Source: Leuctra nigra
Taxonomy: Eukaryota; Arthropoda; Insecta; Plecoptera; Leuctridae
Reading direction: 5' to 3'
Assembly (NCBI GenBank): GCA_934045905.1
Contig: OW203763.1
Location: forward strand, 20,883,108 to 20,947,107
DNA: 64,000 nt
Below are positions 14,001-28,500 of the stretch, one piece after another. The position numbers were made by a program, and so were the translations under genes. The notes below the pieces were generated by a model. The model was given only the letters and a program-made list of their open reading frames with translations. It was not told where the DNA came from and ran no database searches. Every line of letters begins with the position of its first letter. Within the stretch, counting starts at the first letter, position 1.

Positions 14001-15887
14001 TTTATAAATTGAGTAAAAAGTCAGTTCTCTCCCATGTTATGGGGGCCACGTAAAATAAAGACTATCGACGGAGGTCTAATTTTCGTATCGAAAGATTTTT
14101 TATAAAATCTGAAATTCTAGTGGGTTGATGGATATTCAAACCAAAGTTTAATATTTATATAAGCTCATGTGTTACGGTTTTCTTTATACTCTAATGTCAT
14201 ACCAATTATAAATGAATTACAGATCATTTTAAGAGCTGTTTAAGTTAATATAATAATAAAACTATAGAAGCAATATCAAGTCAATCATATCGAAACACAA
14301 AATTGTATGCCATTAGGCCAGAAACCTCAACCACAATGCAAGAAAACAACCGTGCTTTATTTGATCGTTGTCGTCTTTCGGCTTATTTCAACTACACAAG
14401 GCTTGAAATTGTGATGTAAAATGTCACCTTTAAGGATTGTATTTTGGCTGCAGATTCTACGACAACAGAGTTATCAAGAAACGGCAAGTGTGTTCACATC
14501 ATTTCAAGATGAGATATACGTGTCAAAGATAACTAAATCTCGTCAGAATAATGTGATCTAGTTTTAATGTAAAAAACGAATTATTCAAATGAGACTAATT
14601 TAAAGTCATTGGGTGATTTCGAGAAGTGCACTACCTATAATGAAAATGTGGACTAGAGTCCAATAAGGTAGAGTACGTAGTGTGGAATGCATTCAATGTC
14701 AATAACTTTATGGATTGCATTTTATGATTCTGTTTTAATCACAGCCTGATAAAAGCTGTGTAAACTCTGTAAATACGAAAACAAATTAATAACTTTACGT
14801 TGTGTATAGTAGGTAAACAATTTCTATTGGGGTAATATATGCTAATTTCACTTCATTAGGCAAATGTACCGTCGCGTCGCGCCGTCATCTATACGCGGGT
14901 GAAAATAAGTTTAGCATCATGTTTGAGGGGAGCAGAGATGTAATCAGGTGTAAAATGCAGGCTCTTTCTGGATGCAGGAGCTGTCAGCTGCCGATGACAT
15001 CCAGATGGCAACATGCATGATTTTGTCTTGGATCTTAATTGTCAAAGGGCGAGGAGAGACTGATGAACAGAAGATGAAGATACTGAAACTGATTGAGTGA
15101 ATTTATTTTGACGGAGGTTTCTCCATCTCTAGTCAAAAGTTTCTCCAGTTTTACTATGACAATGCCATGATACGTAGCACGCAATTTTCTCATTTTCTGA
15201 ATCGACTTTTCGTGAACTCTACCTTAGTATTGATTACTTTAACACAACACACCGACCCCCATAGCTCTAGTTGCTCTAGTTTGGAGTAGCATTTAATAAT
15301 ATTTTGCGCTCGCTTTGCACGTGTATTATTAACTTCTTTCAATCAATATCAGTTCATTCTATTACACACATGACAGAACTTTTGTTTTGTCAAGTGTGAA
15401 TGTTGTACAATTCCCACTCGTTCAAAAGCTGAAAGCAATTGAAGTTTATTATTAGTCATTTCAATACTCGTTGAGTACCTCTCTACCTTCTGTGTTTCCT
15501 ATAATCAATTGAGCAAAATAATACAAAAATAGTATGTTGCCGTTTATATCTTCTCAGTTTGCCTAAGTATGTTTTAATAAATGTAATTTTTTGTCCTGGA
15601 CTTCAATGAAGATACAAATGTGACAAGCTGTATGTAATATTAAAAATAATTACTCCCACCCTGGTTATAAAAGCGAACACATTTTTGCTTGTACGACCTT
15701 TTCTCATTAACAAAATTAAAGCTCTTTGGTGTAATATTTTTTTCTAAATTTTGTTGCGAAAATGTAGCAATTAATTAGATGAACCTGCCTGAATATTCTA
15801 ATTCTCAACGTAAAACTATTGATTCCTGCATGAAATTCAAAACGCAAATTACTATCAACCTAATGTATTAAGTATTAATTATTAATA
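11011..15887. other. No gene seen
   Basis: Mostly AT-rich. The stretch 11260-11530 is more balanced in base composition, but shows no exon with convincing splice sites. A 10-G run lies at 13869-13878. Confidence 0.5.
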
Positions 15888-16200
15888 CTATACTCTAGTA
15901 TGTTTTGCCCGGTAACCTAGAAATTCTGTGGACGGGTTAGGAGGGGGGATAAAATCGACCCACCAGCAGCAGCAACCCCTATGCATCGTGACATCCCCAA
16001 CCCTTCGTGCATCGATTAACCCCTCTCTCCCCCACCACCTCGCTACCCCTCCGACGCTTTTCCAACAGTGGCGCCGTGACGCCAACATTTACACACCGGA
16101 CGTCCGACCGTCTAATCTTGTGACGATGTCCATGGGATCATTGGCAAGTCTAAATTACAAATCTACGCCGTAACTAAAGCTCTGAAATTAGCGACTGGCG
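15888..16200. other. GC-rich island, possible regulatory or unmatched exon
   Basis: Base composition rises sharply here. Open frames exist on both strands (81 codons plus, 66 codons minus), but neither looks like a known protein. It holds cagcagcagcaa and a tggcgcc site. It could be a 5' UTR exon or promoter upstream of Fas1; this is unproven. Confidence 0.35.
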
Positions 16201-16312
16201 CTGAGTAAATTTGTAATTACGGTGGCTATTGGATCGCTACTGGTATTTTACATCCCAGGAAAAAGAAGTGTCACTTTGCATCACATTAACGAGTAGTGAT
16301 GCATATTTTAGA

Positions 16313-16590
16313 AAAACACGTATTTAAACTCCTTTTTGGTCAAAGAAAACCCTAGTATTAGGAACCCGTGCGTAAATATATTTATTCTAATTTAAAAAAA
16401 ATGCCTTGTGTACCTGCAGAATATAAATTTTGCAAAAGTAGAGAAACAAAGAAAAACACTTATTTAAATTCCTTTTTGGTCAATGAAAACCCTGACCAAT
16501 ATTAATAACTCGTAAATATATCCTAATATTATATTTCAAAAAATGCTTTCTTGTGTGACAGATTCTAAATTTGGCAAAAGAAGTGAAACA
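16313..16590 (+). repeat. Diverged tandem duplication of about 140 bp
   Basis: Copy 1 (16313-16452) and copy 2 (16453-16590) share aaaaacac, tatttaaa, cctttttggtcaa, gaaaaccct, cgtaaatata, aaaaaatgc, cttgtgt and gaaacaaa in the same order. No function is visible. Confidence 0.75.
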
Positions 16591-19390
16591 AAAATAAAAT
16601 CCGTTTCCTTCCAACTATTGCTTCATATTTATTCATTAACTTATTGACATTTGTCATTATTTTAGTCAATCAAAGATGATGCTCGTGAAAATCTATCACT
16701 GTGTGAGTTCTAAATTTTCTCGCCGATCATTTGAATACTTTTCCATCTAAATGTTAAGCTATATGAATACTCATCCTCTTTCCCGGCGTTATTATACAGG
16801 AGCAATGTAGATAAAGTTGGGTTTAATTTATTCATAACTTAGCAATGATACAAGCCTTCTCCAAAACCTAAAACCCGAAAACCGCAACGTCGACATTTTG
16901 TCTCTACGGTTCTGTTTCTAAAATACCGCTCCAGAACTCTAGGAAACAATATCGCAACACATGCAACATTAATATTTGTGACCCAGAGATGTAAACTGAA
17001 ACTGGGAAGCTGGAAGTTTCACAATAATGTTCTAAATTAGTATTTCGAGAGCATCTCTCTCATATATTGGCGTCCGTCCCATGTATCAGAATATGTATAT
17101 GAAGCTTCTATCAGTTATGACAAAATATCCGTTTCTTTAAATCAACTAAGTTCTTTCGTACATAAAAAATGTGTAGCAAACTTTTAATTCCAATCTTAAT
17201 TGGCATCTATTGACATTGAATTTATTCCAGGTTACGACAACCAAGTTTGTATTTCAAACATAATTTTGTTTCCCTTCTCAAAGAGCATTCACTTCCGTGT
17301 CGATAGGTTCCTACTCCCTGTTAATTTATTCATGTAACGGGAATGTCGAATTATTATTAGAATTGACACCCTTTATGGAAATTTATGTATATCTCGTAAC
17401 CATCTATTCAGAATGTCTACCATGTGTAGCGTCAGACCACAAAATAAATAAACACTGTCACAATTACGTGGTCCCAATTTTACATTTTCTTTTTTTTTGC
17501 CTCTAGACGTTAAAATGTTTCATTTCAGTTTTTAGAAGTAACTTCAATACCGTGGAGTGTAGTCATATATTTAGTGATACATATAACAGGTAGTAGGGAA
17601 CGCTAAAAGCTCGCGAACTTGAGAAAAGTTTCTATTTCACTGGAGGCGTAAATGACGAGGCAGTTTCTATAAAATGGTAATGGCACAACGCGCTTGCGCC
17701 GAACATGTTTCCTTTTATGTTGTAAAGCTCGAGCACGAATAGTTTCCTAGATATTTATATAAAATACGGAAAATCGATGGCCAAAGAACTGGGTTACACG
17801 GTTTTTCTTAGGTCTTCCGAGTATACACAGCTATACACGCTCTTCTCTAGGGTATAGCTCGATGTTGTAGCGCCTTCTATCAAGTCACGGTACTTTGTGG
17901 TGCAGGCGATTTTTCAGGACAACTTAAAGTTAAAGCGGAAAATCAAAATGCTTTATTGTTATATGCAATGAAGTTACAAGGTTACAAAGCTACAAACTTT
18001 ACCCTAGGTAGTTACAAGGTTTTACTCGCTAAAACATGGTTAGATCAGTGAGAAAGGTAACACTGATGAAAACGAGAATTTTCATTAAATTTCAGAGTAG
18101 TTCGTTCAATTTTAGGAGCTTAGTATTTTGTCGAGTATTTTAATTAATTTCGAACCTCTTTTTTGTTCGACTTCCAATGACAGTTATAATTGTAATTCTG
18201 AGGTTACACATAAAGAAAATTAATTAAATCTTGATTTTCAACCGGTACCTATACACTACATTTTGACAGTTTGTAGGATAGATCCCGTAAATCTACCAAG
18301 TTCGGTATATACGAGGTATATCGGACACACATAAAGTTGTCGCCACTATAGACATTTATAATTGCTTCTCGATTACCATATAAATTCAAAATAAATGAAA
18401 ATGACTAAATGCAATACTTTTATATGTATACCTACAGTACACAACCACTGTAATACATTAACTCAGTACTCTTCATTACCATAATAAATGGATGTAAAAT
18501 TAAAATATTCACACATTTAATTTGTGTGATCTATAGAACATAATTACACCGAACCGAAATAACCAAATAATATATGACGTGAACAAATAACGGGAAAAAT
18601 GACAAAAATAAGCTTTGCGTGATTAACAAATCGCAAGATGAGATTGTTTTATCAGTTTGAAAGATAATATAAGTAATTTCATGTGAAATCGAACGATATA
18701 TGTTAGTAAAAACTATCAGTTTTGGCTGAGCGCTCACGAATTGATTAGAGGACATAATTACTACTTCTGGAGTTTCTCTATCTTGTTTCACCCTGTTTAT
18801 ATACCGTCATGAGTCCTTAAGCGGACTAATAGTGCTTATAGGAACTCTTTCTAGAGGTCAATCGTACTGCTTCGTGTCTACGACTTGTCCCTGCTTTATG
18901 GCTGGCAATGAAGTAAACAGTTAGACTTCGATGTGTCATTGGGTGCCTTTTCACCCTCTGCCTTTACAAAGCAAGGGACCAACACCTTGACACTTTTGGC
19001 TGTGACCCTTTTTACCTCACCTACCTTTAATCGTCTCGACAACAAAGATTAAGTTTGCATTACTATTTTATTTACGATTACTGCAAACTTTCAAATTAAC
19101 AGGTTGTTTGTCCGAGACAGTAATTTCTGTTTCAATCTTAGGATGTGGAAGGGGACTCCGGCCTCTCAAGGGTCACTTTACCCTGTTCTATGGCTATGAT
19201 TACCATAAACAGGGCTACAAACTCACGAACTCTTGATTACTGATCTCCGTACATACCAATTAAATTTCCTGTAATTAATAAACTAATTAAACTTACTTCC
19301 GGACTGCAACCAGTGCGTTATCATATCCGTCGAGTACCATGTTATGTTACCCTTCAAACTAATCGATTGCGTTTTCTCTCTCTGTTCCAG
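16591..19390. other. Upstream of first Fas1 exon seen; no gene seen
   Basis: AT-rich. It may belong to Fas1 intron 1. No exon with a signal peptide and a phase-0 donor was found. Confidence 0.5.
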
Positions 19391-19526
19391 TTTTATGCAC
19401 TTCTCGAGAATAATGCAATCGCTAACAGCACTGTACAGCATCGTCACGTGACGATATTCGCCCCGATCAATCTGGCGTTCAATCGAGAGTTCAAAGACAA
19501 GATCTCGCTGCCGCTGTACCACATGA
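19391..19526 (+). CDS. Fas1: Fas1 exon: start of FAS1 domain 1
   Basis: Acceptor is ctctctgttccag, donor gtaagt at 19527. The exon enters in phase 0 and leaves one base (phase 1). It encodes FYALLENNAIANST, then the first conserved FAS1 block TIFAPINLAF and the LYHM motif. A sequon lies at N12-S-T. The codon before F1 belongs to an exon not found in the window. Confidence 0.93.
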
Positions 19527-22500
19527 GTAAGTATAGTTCAGCGCCGGCAAGGTGTAAACATGTGATGTCAAAACATATCAAACAACAGCTTATAACCACC
19601 TTGTTGTACATGGATTCAAACAATACAGACAAAACAATAGCTTGGCGCCACTTTGTCATACACAAGCTATATCAATACAGACAAAACAATAGCTTGGCGC
19701 CACTTTGTCATACACAAGCTATATCAATACAGTTAAAACAATAGCTTGGCGCCACCTTGTCATAGCTATATCAATACAGACAAAACAATAGCTTGGCGCC
19801 ACTTTGTCATACACAAGCTATATCAATACAGTTAAAACAATAGCTTGGCGCCACCTTGTCATAGCTATATCAATACAGACAAAACAATAGCTTGGCGCCA
19901 CTTTGTCATACACAAGCTATATCAATACATACAAAACAATAGCTTGGCGCCACCTTGTCATAGCTATATCAATACAGACAAAACAATAGCTTGGCGCCAC
20001 TTTGTCATACACAAGCTATATCAATACAGACAAAACAATAGCTTGGCGCCACTTTGGCATACACAAGCTATATCAATACAGACAAAACAATAGCTTGGCG
20101 CCACCTTGTCATAGCTATAATATCAATACAGACAAAACTATAGCTTGGCGCCACTTTGGCATACACAAGCTATATCAAAGACAAAACAATAGCTTAGCGC
20201 CACCTTGTCAATATACAAACTATATTAAAACAGATAAAACATTAGCTTGGCGCCACTTTGGCATACACAAGCTATATCAATACAGTTAAAACAATAGCTT
20301 GGCGCCACCTTGTCATAGCTATATCAATACAGACAAAACAATAGCTTGGCGCCACTTTGGCATACACAAGCTATATCAATACAGACAAAACAATAGCTTG
20401 GCGTCACCTTGTCATAGCTATATCAATACAGACAAAACAATAGCTTGGCGCCACTTTGGCATACACAAGCTATATCAATACATACAAAACAATGTTTACA
20501 TTCAAAATATCAATTGTAAAATGTTTGGTAAATGGAATTGAATGTGATTTGGAATAATTTGAGAACATCACTTATTGACATGTAAATAAATGTTCATCAT
20601 AATTAATGAGTAATGAATAATTTAATGTCAATATAATTGACATCCGCTTGACGTTTTGTAAATGCTAATTTTGTGTCGAAAGATTCATTCAATTGAAATT
20701 GATTTTGCGTTGAATGTTACATAATTCCAGTTCAATTAAATGAATCATTTTTTGAACATTTTTGAGATGACGTGGCACATATCCTGAGATGATCATGGTG
20801 AATGGTGATCATTTACTAAGTAGTCATGTCAGTAAATGACCTTGGGAAGTCTTTAGTCTTTATTCTTGATAAAATTGTTATCGCAAATTGGTTACTGACG
20901 TTATGCGGGTATGTGACTAATTGACATTTTGACTATCTAAAAAAACTAGCCCTGAATCTGTGGTTGAAATCGTTCTGGTGTTAAAACTCATTATAGTCCG
21001 TAGAAGTGCTTTTGGAGTTATGTTAATTAATGGGGTGATTAGACAACTAATTTGATGATGTGGTGACATACCTTCTGAATTGAACTGTTAGAGTATTTTA
21101 GTATATTTGGTTTTGAGCATCAAAACTTCTTCTATTTCATCTAGTAATTGATAATTCTACACGTTTATACAATCCTATCTTTTATTTTAATTAATATCAA
21201 GCTTCGCAACTTGTTTTATTTGTAAAAATCTGTCCAATAATTTTGAAGATGAGTATATATAGTATTATTGTCGGAAAATGCCTTCTCACTAATTAAGTCT
21301 CTGTTAGTTACAGAAAAAGCAGAATTTATCAAATTAATTAGATCTGCTGAGGAATTTTCATTTCAGTCTCCTGCATAATAAAATAATTATACCCTTTTAC
21401 GTAACAACCCTTTAAAGTTATACATCCTGGACCAAATCAAGTTCTTTTTTCATAATTTTATGTCCATGCGTTCAGGTTTTGTGTGTGGAAAAGTCTTATT
21501 CTGTTCTTAATTTTCAGATATATTATCCCATATTATTAGGTAATATATTGCTGCATTATTTTGTTGTGTCCACTCTAATTTTTGTTTGCCTCCCATTACT
21601 AAAGTGTCTGAAATCAACTCTTATTCGCTTGTGCTTTATAACAGGCTAAACAAAGTGCGACCTTTTCAAGCACGTAAATAATTGATACAGACTGCCAGTG
21701 ATGCTGGATCAATCTTGCTTTTCAAACGCGCACGTGGAGATTGGTTCGAATATCAGTTGTTCAATTACAATGGGTAACAATCCGGGAGGAAATATTAGAT
21801 ATTTGAGTCTATTTGAGAAGTATGAAATGACTTGTTTCCCTGTTCACTCACTAATGAGAATTGACAAGTTTGATTGGGTTTTTATTATTTAACTTCTTCG
21901 AGCTTTTTTCACTTGTTGGCTACTCTCGGATATGGAAGGTTGTCGTTTTTCACATAGTATATTTTTATGAAAATTGCAATCAACTCAGTTGGAGGGGTAT
22001 TTACGAGTTTTGCTTATAGTCACTCTATAAATAAGTGCATTGGATACTGGCGTTTTCCGCCGTATTTTATAAGTTATGTGTAGTGAATAGTTTGGTTATA
22101 TGATACATTCTTTATTGTTCTCTCTGTATTTTCATTTGTCAGAGACAATTCATGCATTGTGAAGAGGAACATAATAACTATCATACGAAATGAGTTTTTT
22201 GCGCTCTGGTGGAGGCGCCAGTCTTGCATGGAAAAGCTGTCGAGTCGATCGCGCCTCAAACGTACGGTGGAGGTGCCGACGAGTTTGTTGGACGGGAAAT
22301 AGCTTCTCGGATAGTTCAGAGGTTCCTGATTTCTTTATTCTTCAAGTTTACAATAATGTTATGTTTGGAAGATATGGAAGATGTAAAAGTTGACAGAGTA
22401 AAGAAACACCATTGAAAGTTAAATGTTCGTTATAAATATTTATGAAATAGTCTTACACATTGGTTCCAACATATTGAAACTAATGTGCAATATTTCTATT

Positions 22501-25500
22501 ACAATGATTACAATCAGTACAAGTTCAAGAAGATTACAAATTAACTCAAATAATCCATGTATGTGTGATATGGGAGTGGGTATAAAGAGATATTCGAGTT
22601 TTTAAAACAATAGTCAGTCCTCTACAAATTAACAAAACTACACGTTTCTTAACTGCTAAAAGCGTTCAACAGCTCCGAAAATCTCGTGTCCTTCTTTGAA
22701 ATATTGTTTCGTGAATTAAATTAAGACGAACATTGGGATGTATTCTCTCTTCTCTCCCCCCAGCGAACCTCGCGTACAGCTTAGATCATCTGAGTGGGTC
22801 AGTCAGCTCCGAGTTGGACGGCAACCCGCCGTTGTGGATCACGAAGAAGAAGGTGCCCGGCCAGTACAAGGACGACATCTACGTGAACAACGCGAAGATC
22901 ATCCGCGACCGCTCCGACTACCAGCAGACGTACAACGGCAAGAAGCAAGTGTTGCACATCATCGACAGCGTCCTCGAGCCCGTCGTCAACCTCCAGCCGG
23001 GACAGTCGCAGATCTTCAACCCCAACGCCTTTCAGTTCATGAACCAGTCGGAGTCGCTGGATCTCAGCAGCCATCGAGTTCGGTAAAGACAAGGGATTTG
23101 GGGATTACAAGTTGTTATTGTTGATTCTATGTCGGCTGCACCCGATGTCATTTGAGATAATGTTTCCTAACTGTCATTACTTTTGTACCGTTTAATTTAC
23201 AAAAAATGTGAAAACTAATTAGCGTAGTTAATTTTTTAGTTGACCTTGTCAATATAAACACCATATTATAAATACAATATTTGTGCCCAAATTCGTGGAA
23301 AGTCTGTAATTTCACTATTTTTCAGATTTGCCATGAGTTTGGGCACAAATATTGTCTTTACGAGTAGGTGTTTATTGCTACAGATCGACTAAAAGATTAG
23401 CTATGCTAATTGTTTTTCACATATTTCATAGTTTGATTTTGAACGCTTCAAAAGTTATCCCTTAAAAACTATTTCTTAGTACAAACGGACCAACTATGGT
23501 AATTATTATTTTATTAGATTCATTCAAATTATTGTGGTAATATTTTGAAAGAAAGGTGCTTTTCATAATTTTGTATTTTTCGATGTTTTATTTCCTGTGA
23601 AACAGGCCCCTTGAACTTGCACCCATAAGCCCGTGGGTTCGATTCCCGTTGACCTTTTTGATTGAGTTCACATAGTTCTCGAGTCGCTTAGAAACAACAC
23701 AAAAAGAAACACGAAATGAAATTAATTTTGTGATATGATATTGGGGAACATATTGGGAGTGCTGGAGGCTTATTCTAAAACGAAATGTAAAGGGAAATGT
23801 TAATTTTGGTAATGCCTGGCAACGAAGTACATTTCCGTCGCCGATGGGCCCCTCTGAAGTTCACCGTAGTTCTTGAGTGTTTGTTCAGCAAGTGTCGGGC
23901 AAGTGTAGGCGGCTTGGGTTCAAGTTCCAAACTCAGTGCAGAAGAGTTCTTATTAGCTTTCATACCCATCGTAACTGTCTTTTGCAGAACCTAATAGAGC
24001 AATATTTTCAATCAAGTATCGAGACTTGATACAAAGTTAGCAACTAAAAGTTAATGTTGATTAACAACAATTTGGATTAATTTTGGTTTCAAAATTATTG
24101 AAATAGTTGATTTCATCTGAAGATAATCACCTTTCACTTGATAACCGGCCATAGAAAACGATTTGCATGCTATCGGTTAGATGTTATTTTCACTGTTTGT
24201 TCCAATATATTCTGCATTTGAATTTGTATTTGTTGAGAATGTGTCCCTGATGGAAACATTGTTCCGTGTAATGCATGCTTGAGAATTCTACCATGCCCGA
24301 GAGTTGGATTGAAGTGGTACAGTTGGGAGCATTGACGCGGTACGGTTTTCTTATTGCGAAGTGGACGCGATCCCTCCGTCCTGTGATTTCTTTTTAACTT
24401 CCATGCCGATGACTATGGTTTGCTTGCCATGGTCGCAAACTCCCGGGATTTCTTAACTTTTCACAATCTAATCGCAAAGTCAGACGGCTCAGGACTCGGG
24501 GTTGAAATTTCGACCAACTTCTTAGCATAAATCTAACCAGAGGACCGACTTTCTCCTCGAGAATTCTAAGCGGTAACCCTTGAGTAATGCCGGCTTGTAA
24601 TCTTTGTTCATTTTTTTTTAAGTTTTGGCAAATAAGTTCAAATCTACGGTTATCGTCCATTACCATGTACTTACCATGTTTAGCAGATTTAACATTAAAA
24701 CAGTGTTTATATTCTTTCAGTTTTGTTTCATATTGCATTTCAATCTATAAATATTTCCCATTCGAATGTTGTTTGGACTTCAGTATATAGGTACTTTTGA
24801 CTTTTTTCATTGTAATTTATTTATATTTGAATATTTCTTGTTTACAAATACTATGTATTTCATGCTATTAATACTTCTATTTAATCCTAAAAACCGTCAT
24901 AACACGACGATTGGGTGTTCGATTTGTCGGGGCGCCCGGACGTCCGAAATGCACCTATTTTATAATTCATCAGCTAAGGACTGATCGACAGCCAGTCATC
25001 ACTGTCAGTAATTCCCACTGTGATTGACTTCAGCCGAAACAATTGCAGTCAATCTGTCTGCCGTATTTCAACAATCAGAATATGGTATTGTAGTTTCAAG
25101 GGCTGGTGCGCTGGCGATACACCGTACACGTTTGAGGTTAACAAAAAGTATTTCGTATGCCAAACTGCTACTTCAATGAATCTTAAAACAAAAAATTGAT
25201 CGTGAATTTCTATCTGTAGGTACAAACTATTTTGCTTCCAAAGAACTAACTTTTGAACTAAAACCAGTCTTTTCGATAATTTTGACAGTTCTGATTGGTT
25301 GAAGAAGCAGTGTTTTGATGTAAAATTTTGTTAATCCAGGTGAAATCTGAAGGTACGACCCGGCCCGTATAGCAATTTCTTACATTTTCTTATTTTCTTG
25401 ATACAACTAACCTCTGTCCTCTAAAGATGCAATGTTGAAATAAGACCACGGTAGAACTTAGTCTCTTTAATCTGAATTTTCGGGACAGAACTTTTGATTG

Positions 25501-28500
25501 TAAAAATTTGTCGATTCTGCAACGCGTTTTCAATAAAATTTAAATTCCATTCGGGAGGGTGGAATTTTACATATATGTGTTGGTCCATCACTTGATATTT
25601 TATATTCTAAGTGGTTCTGCACGTTTGTTATTGTTTGCGTTGCATTCTGACAATATCGGTCCCTGAAGAGGTCAGCTTCCGCTACATTAAAACGATATTG
25701 CCTTCGTACACAATACTTTTTATCTCTTGATAGTTCTCCGTAGCTTATTGCTACAGTCATGAGAAAAACAATACGTTGTTCGAAAATGTAATAATGTCAA
25801 AATACCTACAATAAAAAAACTTTATGAAACTGAACTTGCTCAATAAAATCTACGTTTTTGACGTAGATATTAATAACTTATCTTATAGTGATTTTAGACA
25901 GGTTGTTTCCGAGTTGTTTTTAAACACAATTCCTATGTTCGTTTGACGAGGAGCCAATTGGTGCTGATTATGTGATGTCTAATTTTTAAGTTTGTGTTTG
26001 TATTGTTTTGTACAAATTAATTATATTATATTGCACTTGTGGGGCCTCGGCCCTGTTGTCAATAAAGAATTAATAATAATAAATAAAAAAAAAAAATTAA
26101 TAAGGTAGTACTCTCGTTTCACGTATTCGCAAATAACACAAATGGAACGTGAGTTTGAACACTATTGAGAAGGGCAAACGCGTGAAATGACGAATGTCGC
26201 AAAATTGCTGTGAAATTCATCCAATTACTTAGCTAGAACAGTGGCAGAAGGTTTGCGAAATGGAATGCACAGCTCCCAGTGTTTCTCCGTGCATGAAAGC
26301 CTAGATCAACATGCGAGGGACAATGCTCTTTTTCATTTCCCGGCGCGCTATTTTCAAATGTTCAAATGACGAAATGGAACGTTTTCCGTCCCGCAGGTCT
26401 TTCCGACAACGCGTCAACCAGATGGAGAAAGGTGACATTTTCAAGGCGGAAGGTCGCCACACTTTCTTCATTCCAGTCGACGAGGGTTTCGAGGTAAGTT
26501 TCTTTTTCAATCAACTGGCCCTAGCATGAAGTCCGACCATTTTTCATACACCCCCACTCCCCCCCCCCCCCCCCCCTCCATCCCATCCCTACCAGACAAC
26601 CCCAAAATGTAGACGTAGGTATGGACGCGTCATCAATCGACGCTACCACAGACAGTATACTAGATCATTTACGATTTCCTTTCACTCTTCGAGAATGAAA
26701 ATGGATAGGTTCGTTTTTTATTCATCTTTTTTTTTAAATTTTTACACCAGTTTTTAAGGCACTTCAATGAAGGGTAGTTTTCGATGAAATATGACAGGTA
26801 ATTCCATAGACCACGAAATGCAATGGACTACTCGTCGTAAAAGGAGGTCAATAATAAGAATCTACAATTCATTATTCGACATTTGCATTTTCTGTGGATA
26901 AGTAACATCATAGATAAAACGCGATTATTATACCAAGTCTCTAATACTGGAACGGATCCACTATATCCGAAAGTTTTAAGTTCTGTTTACAATTGAAGTA
27001 GTTAATGATGATCGATTTGATCGATATTGATGTTGTTATCTTCGAATTAAGGCGACTTCCGACCTTCTCATTGCATCATGATGAGCAGGACACATCGTGC
27101 TTTCTCAAATATTGATCCTTACTGGGTTAGATATCTTATTTCTTTGCACAAACAAAATTAAACAAAAATTTATCATTAATTTAACTTTTACAAAATATTT
27201 TTCATTTTACAAAATTTTGTTATTTGACAATTCTATCTATAAACTATCTATTGCTTTTGGGTTGACTGACCTTCTCACTTTTTCGTAAAATTAGTAAAAA
27301 TTAATGACAGGGGTGCAGTTGGAATGATGCAGTTTCCGGGGTGCAATTTTGTCAAGATGCAGTTTACAGTGCAGTTTAGAAGGTGCAGTTGACAGGGTGC
27401 ACTTGACGGGGGTTCGCCATTATGTCAAAATCCAATTTCTCCCTTGAGCTGCCCACGTCAGTTCTGGACGGGGGGGGGGGGGGGCACAGATTGTAGCATC
27501 TATCAATCATCGGTGTGGCTGGCAATCAACTAATATAGAGTCTCGATAATTCATCCACGTCTTGGAACCCATCTGGATCGATATGCCCTCTCACCGCGGC
27601 ACGGACAAATGTGTCCGCCGCCCGTCCGGGGGAAATGCCCCTGCCCCGTGCCAGTCTGCCAGGCTGTCTGGAACATTGTGCCCGATGTCACGCATATCTC
27701 TCACCGCGGCACGGACAAATGTGTCCGTCGCCCGTCCGGGGGAAATGCCCCTGCCCAGTGGCAGTCTGCCAGGCTGTCTGGAACATTGTGCCCGATGTCA
27801 CGCATATCTCTCACCGCGGCACGGACAACTGTGTCCGCCGCCCGTCCGGGGGAAATGCCCCTGCCCAGTGGCAGTCTGCCAGGCTGTCTGGAAATTGTGC
27901 CCGATGTCACGCATATCTCTCACCGCGGCACGGACAACTGTGTCCGCCGCCCGTCCGGGGGAAATGCCCCTGCCCAGTGGCAGTCTGCCAGGCTGTCTGG
28001 AACATTGTGCCCGATGTCACGCATATCTCTCACCGCGGCACGGACAAATGTGTCCGCCGCCCGTCCGGGGGAAATGCCCCTGCCCAGTGGCAGTCTGCCA
28101 GGCTGTCTGGAACATTGTGCCCGATGTCACGCATATCTCTCACCGCGGCACGGACAAATGTGTCCGCCGCCCGTCCGGGGGAAATGCCCCTGCCCAGTGG
28201 CAGTCTGCCAGGCTGTCTGGAACATTGTGCCCGATGTCACGCATATCTCTCACCGCGGCACGGACAAATGTGTCCGCCGCCCGTCCGGGGGAAATGCCCC
28301 TGCCCAGTGGCAGTCTGCCAGGCTGTCTGGAACATTGTGCCCGATGTCACGCATATCTCTCACCGCGGCACGGACAAATGTGTCCGCCGCCCGTCCGGGG
28401 GAAATGCCCCTGCCCAGCAGTCTGCCAGGCTGTCTGGAACATTGTGCCCGATGTCACGCATATCTCTCACCGCGGCACGGACAAATGTGTCCGCCACCGT

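Larger units (their letters stand above)
23426..26396 (+). other. Fas1 intron, remainder
   Basis: Holds the SINE fragment at 23600 and the retroposon tail at 26030. On the minus strand, 24394-24738 is open for 114 codons from an ATG but resembles no known family. Confidence 0.55.

Noticed and set aside
23620..23650. tRNA gene suggested by gggttcgattcccg
   Set aside because: Only the T-arm-like B box is present. No acceptor stem or anticodon arm pairs, so it is treated as a SINE fragment.
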